From Anaerolineaceae bacterium (GTDB lineage: Bacteria > Chloroflexota > Anaerolineae > Anaerolineales > Anaerolineaceae), in NCBI GenBank assembly GCA_002702705.1, contig PABH01000033.1:1-64000 (forward strand): DNA of 64,000 nucleotides, written 5' to 3'. The translations under genes and the position numbers were made by a program. The notes beneath the pieces are model-generated. The model was given only the letters and a program-made list of their open reading frames with translations, was not told the DNA's origin and searched no databases. Shown here one piece after another: positions 35,138-43,384 of this stretch (position 1 is the first letter of the stretch; every line of letters begins with the position of its first letter).

Positions 35138-35623
35138 TTATAAATCTACTTCTTTTTCACCAATGACACGGACTGTCATTCGGCCAATACCAACATAAAG
35201 ACGCACAGTGCGTCCACGTGTCCCGCCGACATCTTCACTTTTTAAGGTCATCCGTAAGGATTGAAATACGTCGTGGGCTGATTCAATATTTCTTGCACCA
35301 ATATCAAACGTTTTGGACAAACCGGGAGCAGTTAACATATTTGCTCCCCCTGCCATACGAATCACTAAGCGGTTGCGCATAGCGCCATTTTTGATCATTT
35401 CTTCAATTAATCCATTGATACCGCTGTCCACAAATTTTGGATTAAACGGATCGGTTCCATTATTTTTTGCTGGCAGCACGGCGTGTAATAAACCACAGAC
35501 CCGTGAAACCGGATCAATCATGCCGATTCCCAAGCAGGAACCCAATCCATAGGCAACCAGAACATCCTCTGGATCCCGGCTCACCACCCGTTCTCCTAAG
35601 CCTACACTTATTGGGTCCCGCAT
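35138..35623 (-). CDS. cheD: Chemoreceptor glutamine deamidase CheD
   Basis: 161 residues. Catalytic Cys30 in AYGLGSCLG and His47 in GLLHAVLP, with the family fold throughout. CheD deamidates receptor glutamines and forms a complex with CheC, which is encoded 2 nt upstream. The pair fits the Bacillus/Thermotoga-type adaptation system. Confidence 0.93.
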   Translation of the reverse strand: MRDPISVGLGERVVSRDPEDVLVAYGLGSCLGIGMIDPVSRVCGLLHAVLPAKNNGTDPFNPKFVDSGINGLIEEMIKNGAMRNRLVIRMAGGANMLTAPGLSKTFDIGARNIESAHDVFQSLRMTLKSEDVGGTRGRTVRLYVGIGRMTVRVIGEKEVDL

Positions 35624-35625
35624 CG

Positions 35626-36237
35626 TTAGCTTGCTCCAAATCTAATTGCATTTAATGTTTTTTCGTCAGGTATAACCCAGAAATTCGTTTCCACTTTCCG
35701 GTTTCCTAATTCAAAATTAGCTTCCATCAACAATACATGCTCGCTCACGCCGCCTGTAGTTGCCACAATAATATCCAAAATGGCTCCGACCATATCCACC
35801 ATTACAGCCGGAGGAGATGGACGTACATCCAATCCTGTCAGGGAAGATAATGAATTGATAAAAAATGTTCCGGTTTGGTTTCCAACTTCTGCCAAAGCTG
35901 AGCGTTCAAAAGATCCAAGCTCTTGGGTTGTATTTGGCGGATTACCAATTAATAAATCTACCAGTTCCAATGCTTTATCATACGGAATGACCAACATAAT
36001 TTGGCCGGAAATATCACCTTCCGCACGAAGGTAAACGCCAATGGCTTCATTTTCCGGTCCGCCAAGGATGTGCGGAATTTCCTTTAATTCCACCATTCGT
36101 ACACCCGGATTATTAACGGTCAGTTTTTCGCCTAATAATCCTGAAAAACCACGTGCCGCATTATTGATCCCTTCATTAGCGATGATGTGGAGCATTGACA
36201 TTAATTTATCATCAAAATTCAACTCATTTTCACTCAT
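35626..36237 (-). CDS. cheC: CheY-P phosphatase CheC
   Basis: 203 residues. Two E-x2-N phosphatase motifs, Glu22/Asn25 (NEGINNAA) and Glu117/Asn120 (LAEVGNQTG), as in bona fide CheC. It adjoins cheD as in other CheC/CheD systems, where CheD binding stimulates the phosphatase. Confidence 0.93.
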   Translation of the reverse strand: MSENELNFDDKLMSMLHIIANEGINNAARGFSGLLGEKLTVNNPGVRMVELKEIPHILGGPENEAIGVYLRAEGDISGQIMLVIPYDKALELVDLLIGNPPNTTQELGSFERSALAEVGNQTGTFFINSLSSLTGLDVRPSPPAVMVDMVGAILDIIVATTGGVSEHVLLMEANFELGNRKVETNFWVIPDEKTLNAIRFGAS

Positions 36238-36249
36238 GTTTTTTCCTTT

Positions 36250-38499
36250 TTAGTGAATCCCTGAAAGTTTCAATAAGCCGACAATATCTACAATCAGGGC
36301 AACATGCCCGTCTCCTAAGATGGCTGCGCTGGAAATACCAGGTATATCCCCGATTAATGAACCAAAGGATTTAACCACGACTTCTTCTTCGCCTAACAGG
36401 GCATCCACTACTACGCCGATTCTGGATTTTCCGGAATGAACGACCACAACATAGTGGTGGTTTTTTGTCCGTTGATCGGCTTCGATCTTAAATACATCAC
36501 TTAAATACATCAGCGGCAGGACCTGATTACGTAAACGGGTGACTGGCTGCTGGCGAATGGTTTGGATATCTTTTGGTTCTAAGCGCAGGGTTTCTGCAAC
36601 CATCACCAAAGGAATTGCAAATGATGTGTTTTTTACCTTTACTAATAAGGTTGGCACAATTGCCAATGTTAAGGGCAGTACGATTTGGAATTGCGTGCCC
36701 TGTCCTAATTTTGTATCCACCAATATTGTGCCATTGATCCGTTGAATATTAGCCCGTACGATATCCATACCTACCCCACGGCCTGATATATCGGTAGCCT
36801 TTTTGCTGGTGGATAAACCAGATAAAAAGATGAGGTCAATTGTTTTTTCATCGGAAAGACTTAATGCTTCGGCTTCGGTAATCAAACCTTTTGCCACGGC
36901 GCTGTCTCGGATTTTTTTGGCGTCAATACCATTTCCATCATCTTCGACGGTAATAATGATGCGACCTTGTTCGTGGCGGGCGGTTAACCGCAGGGTGCCT
37001 TTTTCAGGTTTTCCAGCCGCCAGGCGCTCTTGTGGGGTTTCAATGCCGTGGTCAACCGAATTACGGATGAGATGGATCAATGGATCATTAATTTCATCAA
37101 TAACGGATCGGTCCAGTTCCGTATCTTCACCTTCAATCACCAAATCAATTTTTTTATTGAGATTCTGGGAGAGATCTCGAACCAGACGGGGAAATTTATG
37201 AAATACATTCCCAATGGGCAGCATGCGGATGCGCATGACTTCTTCTTGCAGTTGGTCTGTGATCCTTCCAATATGGGCTACTGTTTCGGATAACTGGTTA
37301 ATATATTCATTTCCATGACCGTTCGTATCTAATCGGTTGCGTACTTGATAGAGATGATTGCGGTCTGTAATTAGTTCACCTACCAGGTTCATCAAACGGT
37401 CCAATCGTTCCACACTGGTACGAACCATCATGTCACTGCGCTGTTCAAGACGCTGCTTGCGAGCGGCTTGTGAAACGGATTCACGTTGTTTTTTAATCAG
37501 ATCAACTACAGCTGAATCCAATTTGTTTTGAGAAACAAAACCCATTTGAACCAATAACTGGCCCAACAAGAGGTTTTTCCCTTCTTCGGTTTTTTGGAGC
37601 TGCAAGGCTTGACTCAATTGTTGGCGTGAAATGATGCCCATATTTACCAGGTGATCACCCAATTGGGTCGGTTCTTTATATTCGCTGTCAGAACCTGCAT
37701 TGGTGGATGAGGCGGTTGATCCTGGTTCTTGAATTTGAGGTTTACCGTTTTTCGGAGATATTGTGATGTTTTTTACCTCAGAAATAAAGGATAATTCTTT
37801 TTCTAAGGCTGCTACATCAAATCCGCTATCCAGTTCAGCTTCGAAGTGGCTAACCGGTGCAGCACTTTCAATCGCTTCTTGAGACGGTTTCATGTTTTTA
37901 ACTTCACCAAACATCTGAACTGCCATCATCAATTGAAAAGCACGGGCTGCAGAAGCAACGCTGTTATTTTCAATTTCCGCTCTGATGACATAACTTTCAC
38001 TATCATCATTCCCGGTTTGGGTTGGCTGATTTTCAGGCTGTGTTTTGAGGGTTGGCAGTGGTTGTTTTGACTGGGCTAAATTTAACGAAAGAGTATCTGC
38101 TTGTGAAGATTGAATAAATATCATAAACCGTTCGGTTAAGGAATCGACTTCGACATCACTTAATTCATTATTGATCACTTCTTCGCGCAGCAGCCGTAAC
38201 CCGTCAACAGCTTCTAAACAGAGGTCAATTAAGGCACTGTCTACTTCCAGTTTGTTTTTACGCAGGCCATCCAATGCTGTTTCAAGTGCATGGGTTACGG
38301 AAACCATTCTTTTGTGTCCAATCATGCCAGCCATACCTTTGAGGGTATGTGCGGCCCGAAAAACGGTTTGTAATAAATCCTGGTCGTTTTTTTCCTGTTC
38401 AAGCCTGACCAAAATTTCATCCAGCGCTTGTAAGTGATCTTCTGTTTCAGCCATAAATATTGGCATTTCATCCTGACTGATATCAAAAACCAATTCCAT
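36250..38499 (-). CDS. cheA: Chemotaxis histidine kinase CheA with an MshEN-like insert
   Basis: 749 residues. P1 histidine phosphotransfer domain 1-125 with His51 (AAHTLKGMAG); P2-like CheY-binding domain about 168-245; an extra module at 278-338 (DNA 37486-37668); P3 dimerisation 350-425; P4 kinase 430-610 with N box HLIRNSVDHG, G1 EDDGNGID and G2 GRGVGMDI; P5 CheW-like 610-749. The extra module holds two repeats of the pattern LGxxLVxMGxxSxxxL (LGDHLVNMGIISRQQL; LGQLLVQMGFVSQNKL), as in MshEN domains of type II secretion/pilus ATPases, some of which bind c-di-GMP. First gene of the operon. Confidence 0.93.
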   Translation of the reverse strand: MELVFDISQDEMPIFMAETEDHLQALDEILVRLEQEKNDQDLLQTVFRAAHTLKGMAGMIGHKRMVSVTHALETALDGLRKNKLEVDSALIDLCLEAVDGLRLLREEVINNELSDVEVDSLTERFMIFIQSSQADTLSLNLAQSKQPLPTLKTQPENQPTQTGNDDSESYVIRAEIENNSVASAARAFQLMMAVQMFGEVKNMKPSQEAIESAAPVSHFEAELDSGFDVAALEKELSFISEVKNITISPKNGKPQIQEPGSTASSTNAGSDSEYKEPTQLGDHLVNMGIISRQQLSQALQLQKTEEGKNLLLGQLLVQMGFVSQNKLDSAVVDLIKKQRESVSQAARKQRLEQRSDMMVRTSVERLDRLMNLVGELITDRNHLYQVRNRLDTNGHGNEYINQLSETVAHIGRITDQLQEEVMRIRMLPIGNVFHKFPRLVRDLSQNLNKKIDLVIEGEDTELDRSVIDEINDPLIHLIRNSVDHGIETPQERLAAGKPEKGTLRLTARHEQGRIIITVEDDGNGIDAKKIRDSAVAKGLITEAEALSLSDEKTIDLIFLSGLSTSKKATDISGRGVGMDIVRANIQRINGTILVDTKLGQGTQFQIVLPLTLAIVPTLLVKVKNTSFAIPLVMVAETLRLEPKDIQTIRQQPVTRLRNQVLPLMYLSDVFKIEADQRTKNHHYVVVVHSGKSRIGVVVDALLGEEEVVVKSFGSLIGDIPGISSAAILGDGHVALIVDIVGLLKLSGIH

Positions 38500-38571
38500 T
38501 GAGTATGCCTCTTTCTCGTTTTTGTTAAAACAATGCTATCGCGAGCCCGTGTTTTTGCTCTTATAAAAGAT

Positions 38572-38599
38572 AGCATAAGGCGCGCAAAAGCTCTGTAAA
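38572..38599 (-). promoter_or_regulatory. Candidate promoter of the chemotaxis operon
   Basis: On the minus strand: TTTACA (38594-38599), 16-bp spacer, TATGCT (38572-38577), giving a leader of about 65 nt before cheA. An inverted repeat GCTATC/GATAGC surrounds the start region. An imperfect hairpin with outer arms CATGTC/GACATG (38699-38731) lies further upstream. A sigma-28 type site was not evident. Confidence 0.4.
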
Positions 38600-38793
38600 G
38601 CTTCCGTAAAAAAAGGCCAAAGATCCCATGAATTTTCCGGTCAGAATAAGTCCAATTTATTGTTTTGTAAAAATTAAATGGCTGGCGATTTTCTTTACAT
38701 GTCTGACGGTTGTCTTACCCGTTGACGACATGATTGTTTTTTATTAAAAAAAATATATTAATAATTTCTCATTTTTTGGCATTGTTTTTATAG

Positions 38794-38799
38794 TATAAT
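38794..38799 (+). promoter_or_regulatory. Candidate -10 box of the kamA-family gene
   Basis: TATAAT with a weak -35 region. It would give a leader of about 245 nt (38806-39050) that contains GAGTGG (38808-38813) complementary to CCACTC (38889-38894) and a small hairpin GTGATC/GATCAC (about 38904-38924). No leader peptide, terminator or known riboswitch could be made out. The rest of 38500-39050 has no gene. Confidence 0.4.
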
Positions 38800-39050
38800 T
38801 TTTTTACGAGTGGAATTTTTTTAAACTGTTCTACCGAACATGAGCGCTTAAGACAAACGTTCATCCTTCTTAATCGAATTTTTTCGAACCACTCTAAAAC
38901 CTTGTGATCGTTTCCGTTGATCACCCTATACTCCCTATGTAGTCCGTTTTATCGGTTTTTTTCTGGATTTTTACCGTTGTATTAATCTTGAATCACATCG
39001 CTTTTAATATTTAGTTTTCCATAATTTCATATTTAAGAAAGGAGCACACT

Positions 39051-40394
39051 ATGAGTTTGCAGTATCCTTCGATCATTGAGAGAAATGATACCGTGCAAAA
39101 AAAGGGTCACACCCAAAAATATCAACCATACTTCCTGAAAAACTATCAAAAAATGCCACAAATCAAAAGGCTTTCGGCGCAGCAGCGTTTTGACATTGAG
39201 GTTGTAGCCAGAGTGCTGCCTTTCCGAACCAACAACTATGTGGTGGATGAATTGATCGACTGGGATCATTTTGAAACCGATCCGATCTATATCCTCAACT
39301 TTCCGCAAAAAAACATGTTAAAACCGCAGCATTATGAAACCATTGCAAATCTGCTGCGTAGTGGTACCAGTGATGCGGAAATTTTACCGGTAGCCAATAA
39401 AATCCGAGAAGAGCTCGACCCACACCCGGCGGGACAGCTCACCAAAAACAGGCCAGAGTTAAATGGGGAAGTCTTAAAAGGCGTACAGCATAAATATCGG
39501 GAAACGATGTTGTTTTTCCCCAGCCAGGGACAAACCTGCCACGCCTTTTGTACGTTTTGTTTCCGCTGGCCGCAGTTTACCGGCATCGCGGATTATAAGT
39601 TCGCTATGTCAGAAATTGAACCTGTCATTGAATATATCCGGCAGCATTCCGATATTTCCGATGTTTTGTTTACCGGCGGCGATCCCTTGTTTATGAAAAC
39701 CAAAGTATTAGCCGGTTATATTGAAGCATTGTTGGAAGCTGATTTACCCAACCTCAAAACGATTCGCATTGGCAGTAAAGCATTGGCTTATTGGCCTTAC
39801 CGCTTCACGACCGACGATGACGCCGATGATCTGATGATGTTGTTTCGAAAGATCGTTCAAAGCGGCAAGCACCTGGCGATCATGGCTCATTTTAACCACC
39901 ACCGTGAATTAGAGACCACGGAAGTAAAACGTGCCATCAATCGTATCTTAAAAACAGGCGCACAAATCCGCACCCAATCTCCGGTGATGAAAAATATTAA
40001 CGATGATCCAAAAGTATGGGCAACCATGTGGCAACGCCAGGTGGAAATGGGTTTGGTGCCGTATTATATGTTTATTGCCCGCAATACCGGGGCACAGCAT
40101 TATTTCAGCATCTCATTGGAAAGAGCGTGGAAAATCTTTAGAGAAGCCTATCAAACCGTTTCCGGCATTGCCAGAACCGTGCGCGGCCCGGTCATGTCTT
40201 GTTATCCTGGGAAAGTACAGGTCTTGGGTGTGGATGAGATTGCTGGTGAAAAAGTATACATGCTGCGTTCGATCCAGAACCGGAATCCGGATAATGTGTT
40301 AAGACCCTTCTTTGCGAAATATGATCCTGAAGCGGTCTGGTATGATCAATTGGTCCCCGCATTTGGTGAAGATAAGTTTTTTGTTGAGGATTAA
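39051..40394 (+). CDS. KamA-family radical SAM protein (lysine 2,3-aminomutase-like)
   Basis: 447 residues. Radical SAM motif C163-x3-C167-x2-C170 (CHAFCTFC), then LFTGGDPLFMKT and the barrel. The canonical PLP-binding PGGGGK of lysine 2,3-aminomutase is replaced by CYPGKV near residue 385, so PLP use and the substrate are uncertain; a related amino acid mutase or a protein-modifying role is possible. AAAGGAG precedes the ATG. It stands alone, divergent from cheA. Confidence 0.85.
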   Translation: MSLQYPSIIERNDTVQKKGHTQKYQPYFLKNYQKMPQIKRLSAQQRFDIEVVARVLPFRTNNYVVDELIDWDHFETDPIYILNFPQKNMLKPQHYETIANLLRSGTSDAEILPVANKIREELDPHPAGQLTKNRPELNGEVLKGVQHKYRETMLFFPSQGQTCHAFCTFCFRWPQFTGIADYKFAMSEIEPVIEYIRQHSDISDVLFTGGDPLFMKTKVLAGYIEALLEADLPNLKTIRIGSKALAYWPYRFTTDDDADDLMMLFRKIVQSGKHLAIMAHFNHHRELETTEVKRAINRILKTGAQIRTQSPVMKNINDDPKVWATMWQRQVEMGLVPYYMFIARNTGAQHYFSISLERAWKIFREAYQTVSGIARTVRGPVMSCYPGKVQVLGVDEIAGEKVYMLRSIQNRNPDNVLRPFFAKYDPEAVWYDQLVPAFGEDKFFVED

Positions 40395-40483
40395 CTGCTG
40401 AAATAAAAAATACCACAGAGATCACATTACCCCTTTAGAACACAGGGCACACAGTAAAAATAAAATATTGAAGAAAATCTTGC

Positions 40484-40536
40484 CTCCCGTTGGTGAAATT
40501 GTAATCTTTCCTGATTAAAAATTTTCCCAACGGGAG
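40484..40536. terminator. Inverted repeat between kamA-like and esterase genes
   Basis: CTCCCGTTGG (40484-40493) and its complement (40527-40536) with a 33-nt loop, followed by CTTGTTTTT. A second structure, GTACTCGCAA with TTTGCG and AGTAC, lies at about 40556-40590. Either could end the convergent transcripts. Confidence 0.55.
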
Positions 40537-40616
40537 CTTGTTTTTAGGACATCACGTACTCGCAATACAAGGCTTTGCGACGTAGTACCTGTCTCGTATC
40601 GCTATTTTGCCATTTT

Positions 40617-41588
40617 TTAAAGTCCGATTTGTTTCAGGAATTCCATCTTTTTATAAAAATGATCAATGCCGCCGCCTTCATGTTCGTTGTAGCTGTAGAT
40701 GGCTATTTCTTTCGTTCCAGCGTAATGGTTAAAGGCGGCATAGACGGTGGAAGGTGGACAGATGGGGTCCATCAACCCCACGGAAAACAGGGCTTTGGCT
40801 GTGGCGCGGGCGGCAAAATTGACCCCGTCAAAGTAAGACAGGGTGTGGAATACGGTTTCCACCTGGTCACGGTAGTTTTTTAAATAGTTTGTAATTTCGT
40901 AATAGGGATCGCTGTTGGTGAGCTGGGTAGCGCGACGGTAGTGGCAGAGAAAAGGTACCTCGGGCAGGGCGGCGGACACATCCTGCCGCAAACCAGCTGC
41001 CGCCAGTGTCAGGCCGCCGCCCTGGCTACCCCCGGTGATGATGATTCTTGTTTCATCAACCATGGGGTGAGATTGAGCGGCATCCACAGCCCGGACGGCA
41101 TCGGTGATTAAGCGGCGATAATAATAGCTTTGCGGGTTTTGAATGCCGCGGGTCATAAATCCAGGGAACTGTCCGCGCTCGTCATCCGTGAAATTGTCCG
41201 GTGTATCCCCTGTACGCCAGGATGCGCCTTGACCGCGGGTATCCATAATGAAATGCGCATAGCCTGCGTTTACCCAATTTAACCATTCCATTGGTTTTCC
41301 TCGGCCGCCGCCGTAACCGATATATTCCACAACGCACGGCAGAGGTTGCCTTGTATTTTTGGGTATCAACAACCAGCCCCGAATTTTTTGGCCCTCAAAG
41401 CCAGGAAAGGTAACGTCAAATACATCAACAAAGACCAAAGGCTGATCGATTGAGACAAATTGAGGCTGCCAATCCACTAGCCGCGCTTCCGATAAAGTTT
41501 TTTGCCAAAACTGATCAAAATCGGCAGGTTCTTCTCGTTGTGGTTTGTATTGTTGTAATTCGTGAAGGGGGAGATCAAAAAAAGCCAT
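40617..41588 (-). CDS. Acetylxylan esterase/cephalosporin-C deacetylase family (CE7)
   Basis: 323 residues, the standard CE7 length. Oxyanion region GYGGGRG, nucleophile elbow GGSQGG, catalytic Asp in LMDPICPPST and His in YNEHEGG complete the triad. No signal peptide, so it acts in the cytoplasm on imported acetylated xylo-oligosaccharides. It is the last gene of an operon with a sugar ABC importer, which supports that role. Confidence 0.93.
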   Translation of the reverse strand: MAFFDLPLHELQQYKPQREEPADFDQFWQKTLSEARLVDWQPQFVSIDQPLVFVDVFDVTFPGFEGQKIRGWLLIPKNTRQPLPCVVEYIGYGGGRGKPMEWLNWVNAGYAHFIMDTRGQGASWRTGDTPDNFTDDERGQFPGFMTRGIQNPQSYYYRRLITDAVRAVDAAQSHPMVDETRIIITGGSQGGGLTLAAAGLRQDVSAALPEVPFLCHYRRATQLTNSDPYYEITNYLKNYRDQVETVFHTLSYFDGVNFAARATAKALFSVGLMDPICPPSTVYAAFNHYAGTKEIAIYSYNEHEGGGIDHFYKKMEFLKQIGL

Positions 41589-41598
41589 ATTAAACTCC

Positions 41599-42456
41599 TT
41601 ATGATGGGTGAATGGAATAAATTCGTAACCCTTTGTCCAGGTTTTTTTGAAAAAGAAAAAACACCATAAATACGGGTAAGATCATAATAAACGCCCCCGC
41701 CATAATCCAACCATAATGAAAGCCAAACTCCGTTTGAGAAAGATAGGACAACCCGACCTGTAGGGTAAAACTTTGTGATCGCTGCAGCACGATGAGCGGT
41801 AAAACAAATTGGTTCCATATTCCTTGAAAGCTGAATATGGTTAGGGCTGTTAAACCGGGTACACTGAGCGGGATGATGATTTGTGTGTACAATCTCCATT
41901 CGGAGATGCCATCCAATCGGGCGGCATCTTCCATATCAATGGGTAGGGTGCGCATGAACTGGGTTAATAAAAAGATGCCAATCGCATCGGCTAATCCCGG
42001 CAGCAGTACACCGGCTAGATGGTTGTTGATCCCCAGCCGAATTAATAACAAATACAAAGGCACCAGGGTTACCATTTGGGGCAGCATTAATGAACCAACT
42101 ATCAAACCAAATAAGAGGTTTCGCCCAGGAAAAGATCGCCGTGCAAATGCATAGGCTGCCATGGAATCAATAATCAAGTGTAAAAAAGTGCCACCTACGG
42201 CGAGGAGAATGGAATTAAAGAACCATATCCAGATGCGGGAAACCTGGATCGTTCCGGTGGATCGTCCACTGGCTTGTACCAGACCAGAAAAGTTCTCTAA
42301 AGTAGGCAGGAATTTTAGATTGGGTTTTAAGAGTGCCAATGAATTTTCCGGAACAAAGGCGCTTAATAACAACCAAATTAATGGTAAGAGGCTGAAGAAA
42401 CCGGTGATAACCAATACCGGCCAGATGAAAAGGTTTTTTAATGCACTCATTTTCAT
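41599..42456 (-). CDS. Sugar ABC transporter permease, MalG/LacG type
   Basis: 285 residues, six predicted helices. The EAA loop is visible as MEDAARLDGISEWRLYTQIIIPLSVPGL, shown here by its ends: EDAARLDG and IPLSVPGL. Pairs with the MalF-type permease encoded 10 nt upstream. No ATPase gene is in the operon; as usual for this class a shared MsiK-type ATPase elsewhere probably serves it. Confidence 0.93.
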   Translation of the reverse strand: MKMSALKNLFIWPVLVITGFFSLLPLIWLLLSAFVPENSLALLKPNLKFLPTLENFSGLVQASGRSTGTIQVSRIWIWFFNSILLAVGGTFLHLIIDSMAAYAFARRSFPGRNLLFGLIVGSLMLPQMVTLVPLYLLLIRLGINNHLAGVLLPGLADAIGIFLLTQFMRTLPIDMEDAARLDGISEWRLYTQIIIPLSVPGLTALTIFSFQGIWNQFVLPLIVLQRSQSFTLQVGLSYLSQTEFGFHYGWIMAGAFIMILPVFMVFFLFQKNLDKGLRIYSIHPS

Positions 42457-42466
42457 CGTGGTTTTC

Positions 42467-43366
42467 TCATACCTGGTAGGTGAAATCCACCCGTAATAAT
42501 CGAAAGGTTAAGAATGTTACGGAACAAACAGCAAAAAACAGAATTGCGGATTGGGCTGATGCCAGGCCGTAATTAGCATCCCGAAAAGCGGTTAAATAAA
42601 TCAATTGCATTAGGGTAGTGGTTGCATTTACCGGACCGCCGCCTGTCATTAGATAAACCCGGTCAAAAACCTGGAATCCTGCAATGGTGTAAATGACCAG
42701 AAGATATAAAGTGGTTGGTTTTAATAAAGGCAAAAAAACAAAAAAGATTTTTTGCCAACGGTTGGCACCATCCAATTCAGCTGCTTCCTCAAAAGCGGTT
42801 GGCAGGGCGGCAAATGCCGCCGAATATAAAATGACCCCACTGCCGGGAATAACCAGGATACTGCTTAGAATAATACTCCACAGGGCTAGATTGGGATCTT
42901 GCAGCCACATCACAGGCTGTCCACCGGCCCACTTAATTACATGATTAAATAAACCAATTTGTGGTTCATAGATCCAGGCCCAGGTTAAAGATAAAACAAC
43001 CACACCCGTAACGTGCGGCAGATAATATAAACCCCGAAAGAGGTTTTTGATTTTTTGGTGGAAAGATTGTAATAAAAATGCAATCCCAAACGCGGATGCC
43101 ATCCAAAAGGAAACAACCAAAACGGTATAAAGGAGGGTATGCCAAAAGGCCATCCCAAATAATTGGCTGTTTAGGAGGTGTTCGTAATTTTTAAAACCAA
43201 TCCATTTTGCCCCTTGAATATCCCATTTTTGGAAGGACAAAACGAATACATGCAGTAAGGGATATAAACGAAAGACAATAAAAAAGAAAAAAGCGGGCAG
43301 GATAAAAAAATAACTCCAAATAAGCTGTGATTTTTTCCAATGCAATTTCACGGTTCCCCTGCCCAC
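42467..43366 (-). CDS. Sugar ABC transporter permease, MalF/LacF type
   Basis: 299 residues from a GTG start; a second GTG at codon 6 (43351) is also possible. Six helices and the EAA motif EEAAELDGANRWQKIFFVFLPLL, given here in short as EEAAELDGA. Second membrane subunit of the oligosaccharide importer, between the binding-protein gene and the MalG-type gene. Confidence 0.92.
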   Translation of the reverse strand: MGRGTVKLHWKKSQLIWSYFFILPAFFFFIVFRLYPLLHVFVLSFQKWDIQGAKWIGFKNYEHLLNSQLFGMAFWHTLLYTVLVVSFWMASAFGIAFLLQSFHQKIKNLFRGLYYLPHVTGVVVLSLTWAWIYEPQIGLFNHVIKWAGGQPVMWLQDPNLALWSIILSSILVIPGSGVILYSAAFAALPTAFEEAAELDGANRWQKIFFVFLPLLKPTTLYLLVIYTIAGFQVFDRVYLMTGGGPVNATTTLMQLIYLTAFRDANYGLASAQSAILFFAVCSVTFLTFRLLRVDFTYQV

Positions 43367-43384
43367 TTTCCTTATTTTTAAAAT

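Noticed and set aside
36803-37201. Plus-strand frame of 132 residues inside cheA
   Set aside because: Falls opposite the kinase domain of CheA, which carries all N/G-box motifs; no independent support.
38699-38731. Intrinsic terminator on the plus strand (hairpin followed by T-rich tract)
   Set aside because: There is no plus-strand gene upstream to end, and the stem is imperfect; it was kept only as a possible regulatory hairpin upstream of cheA.
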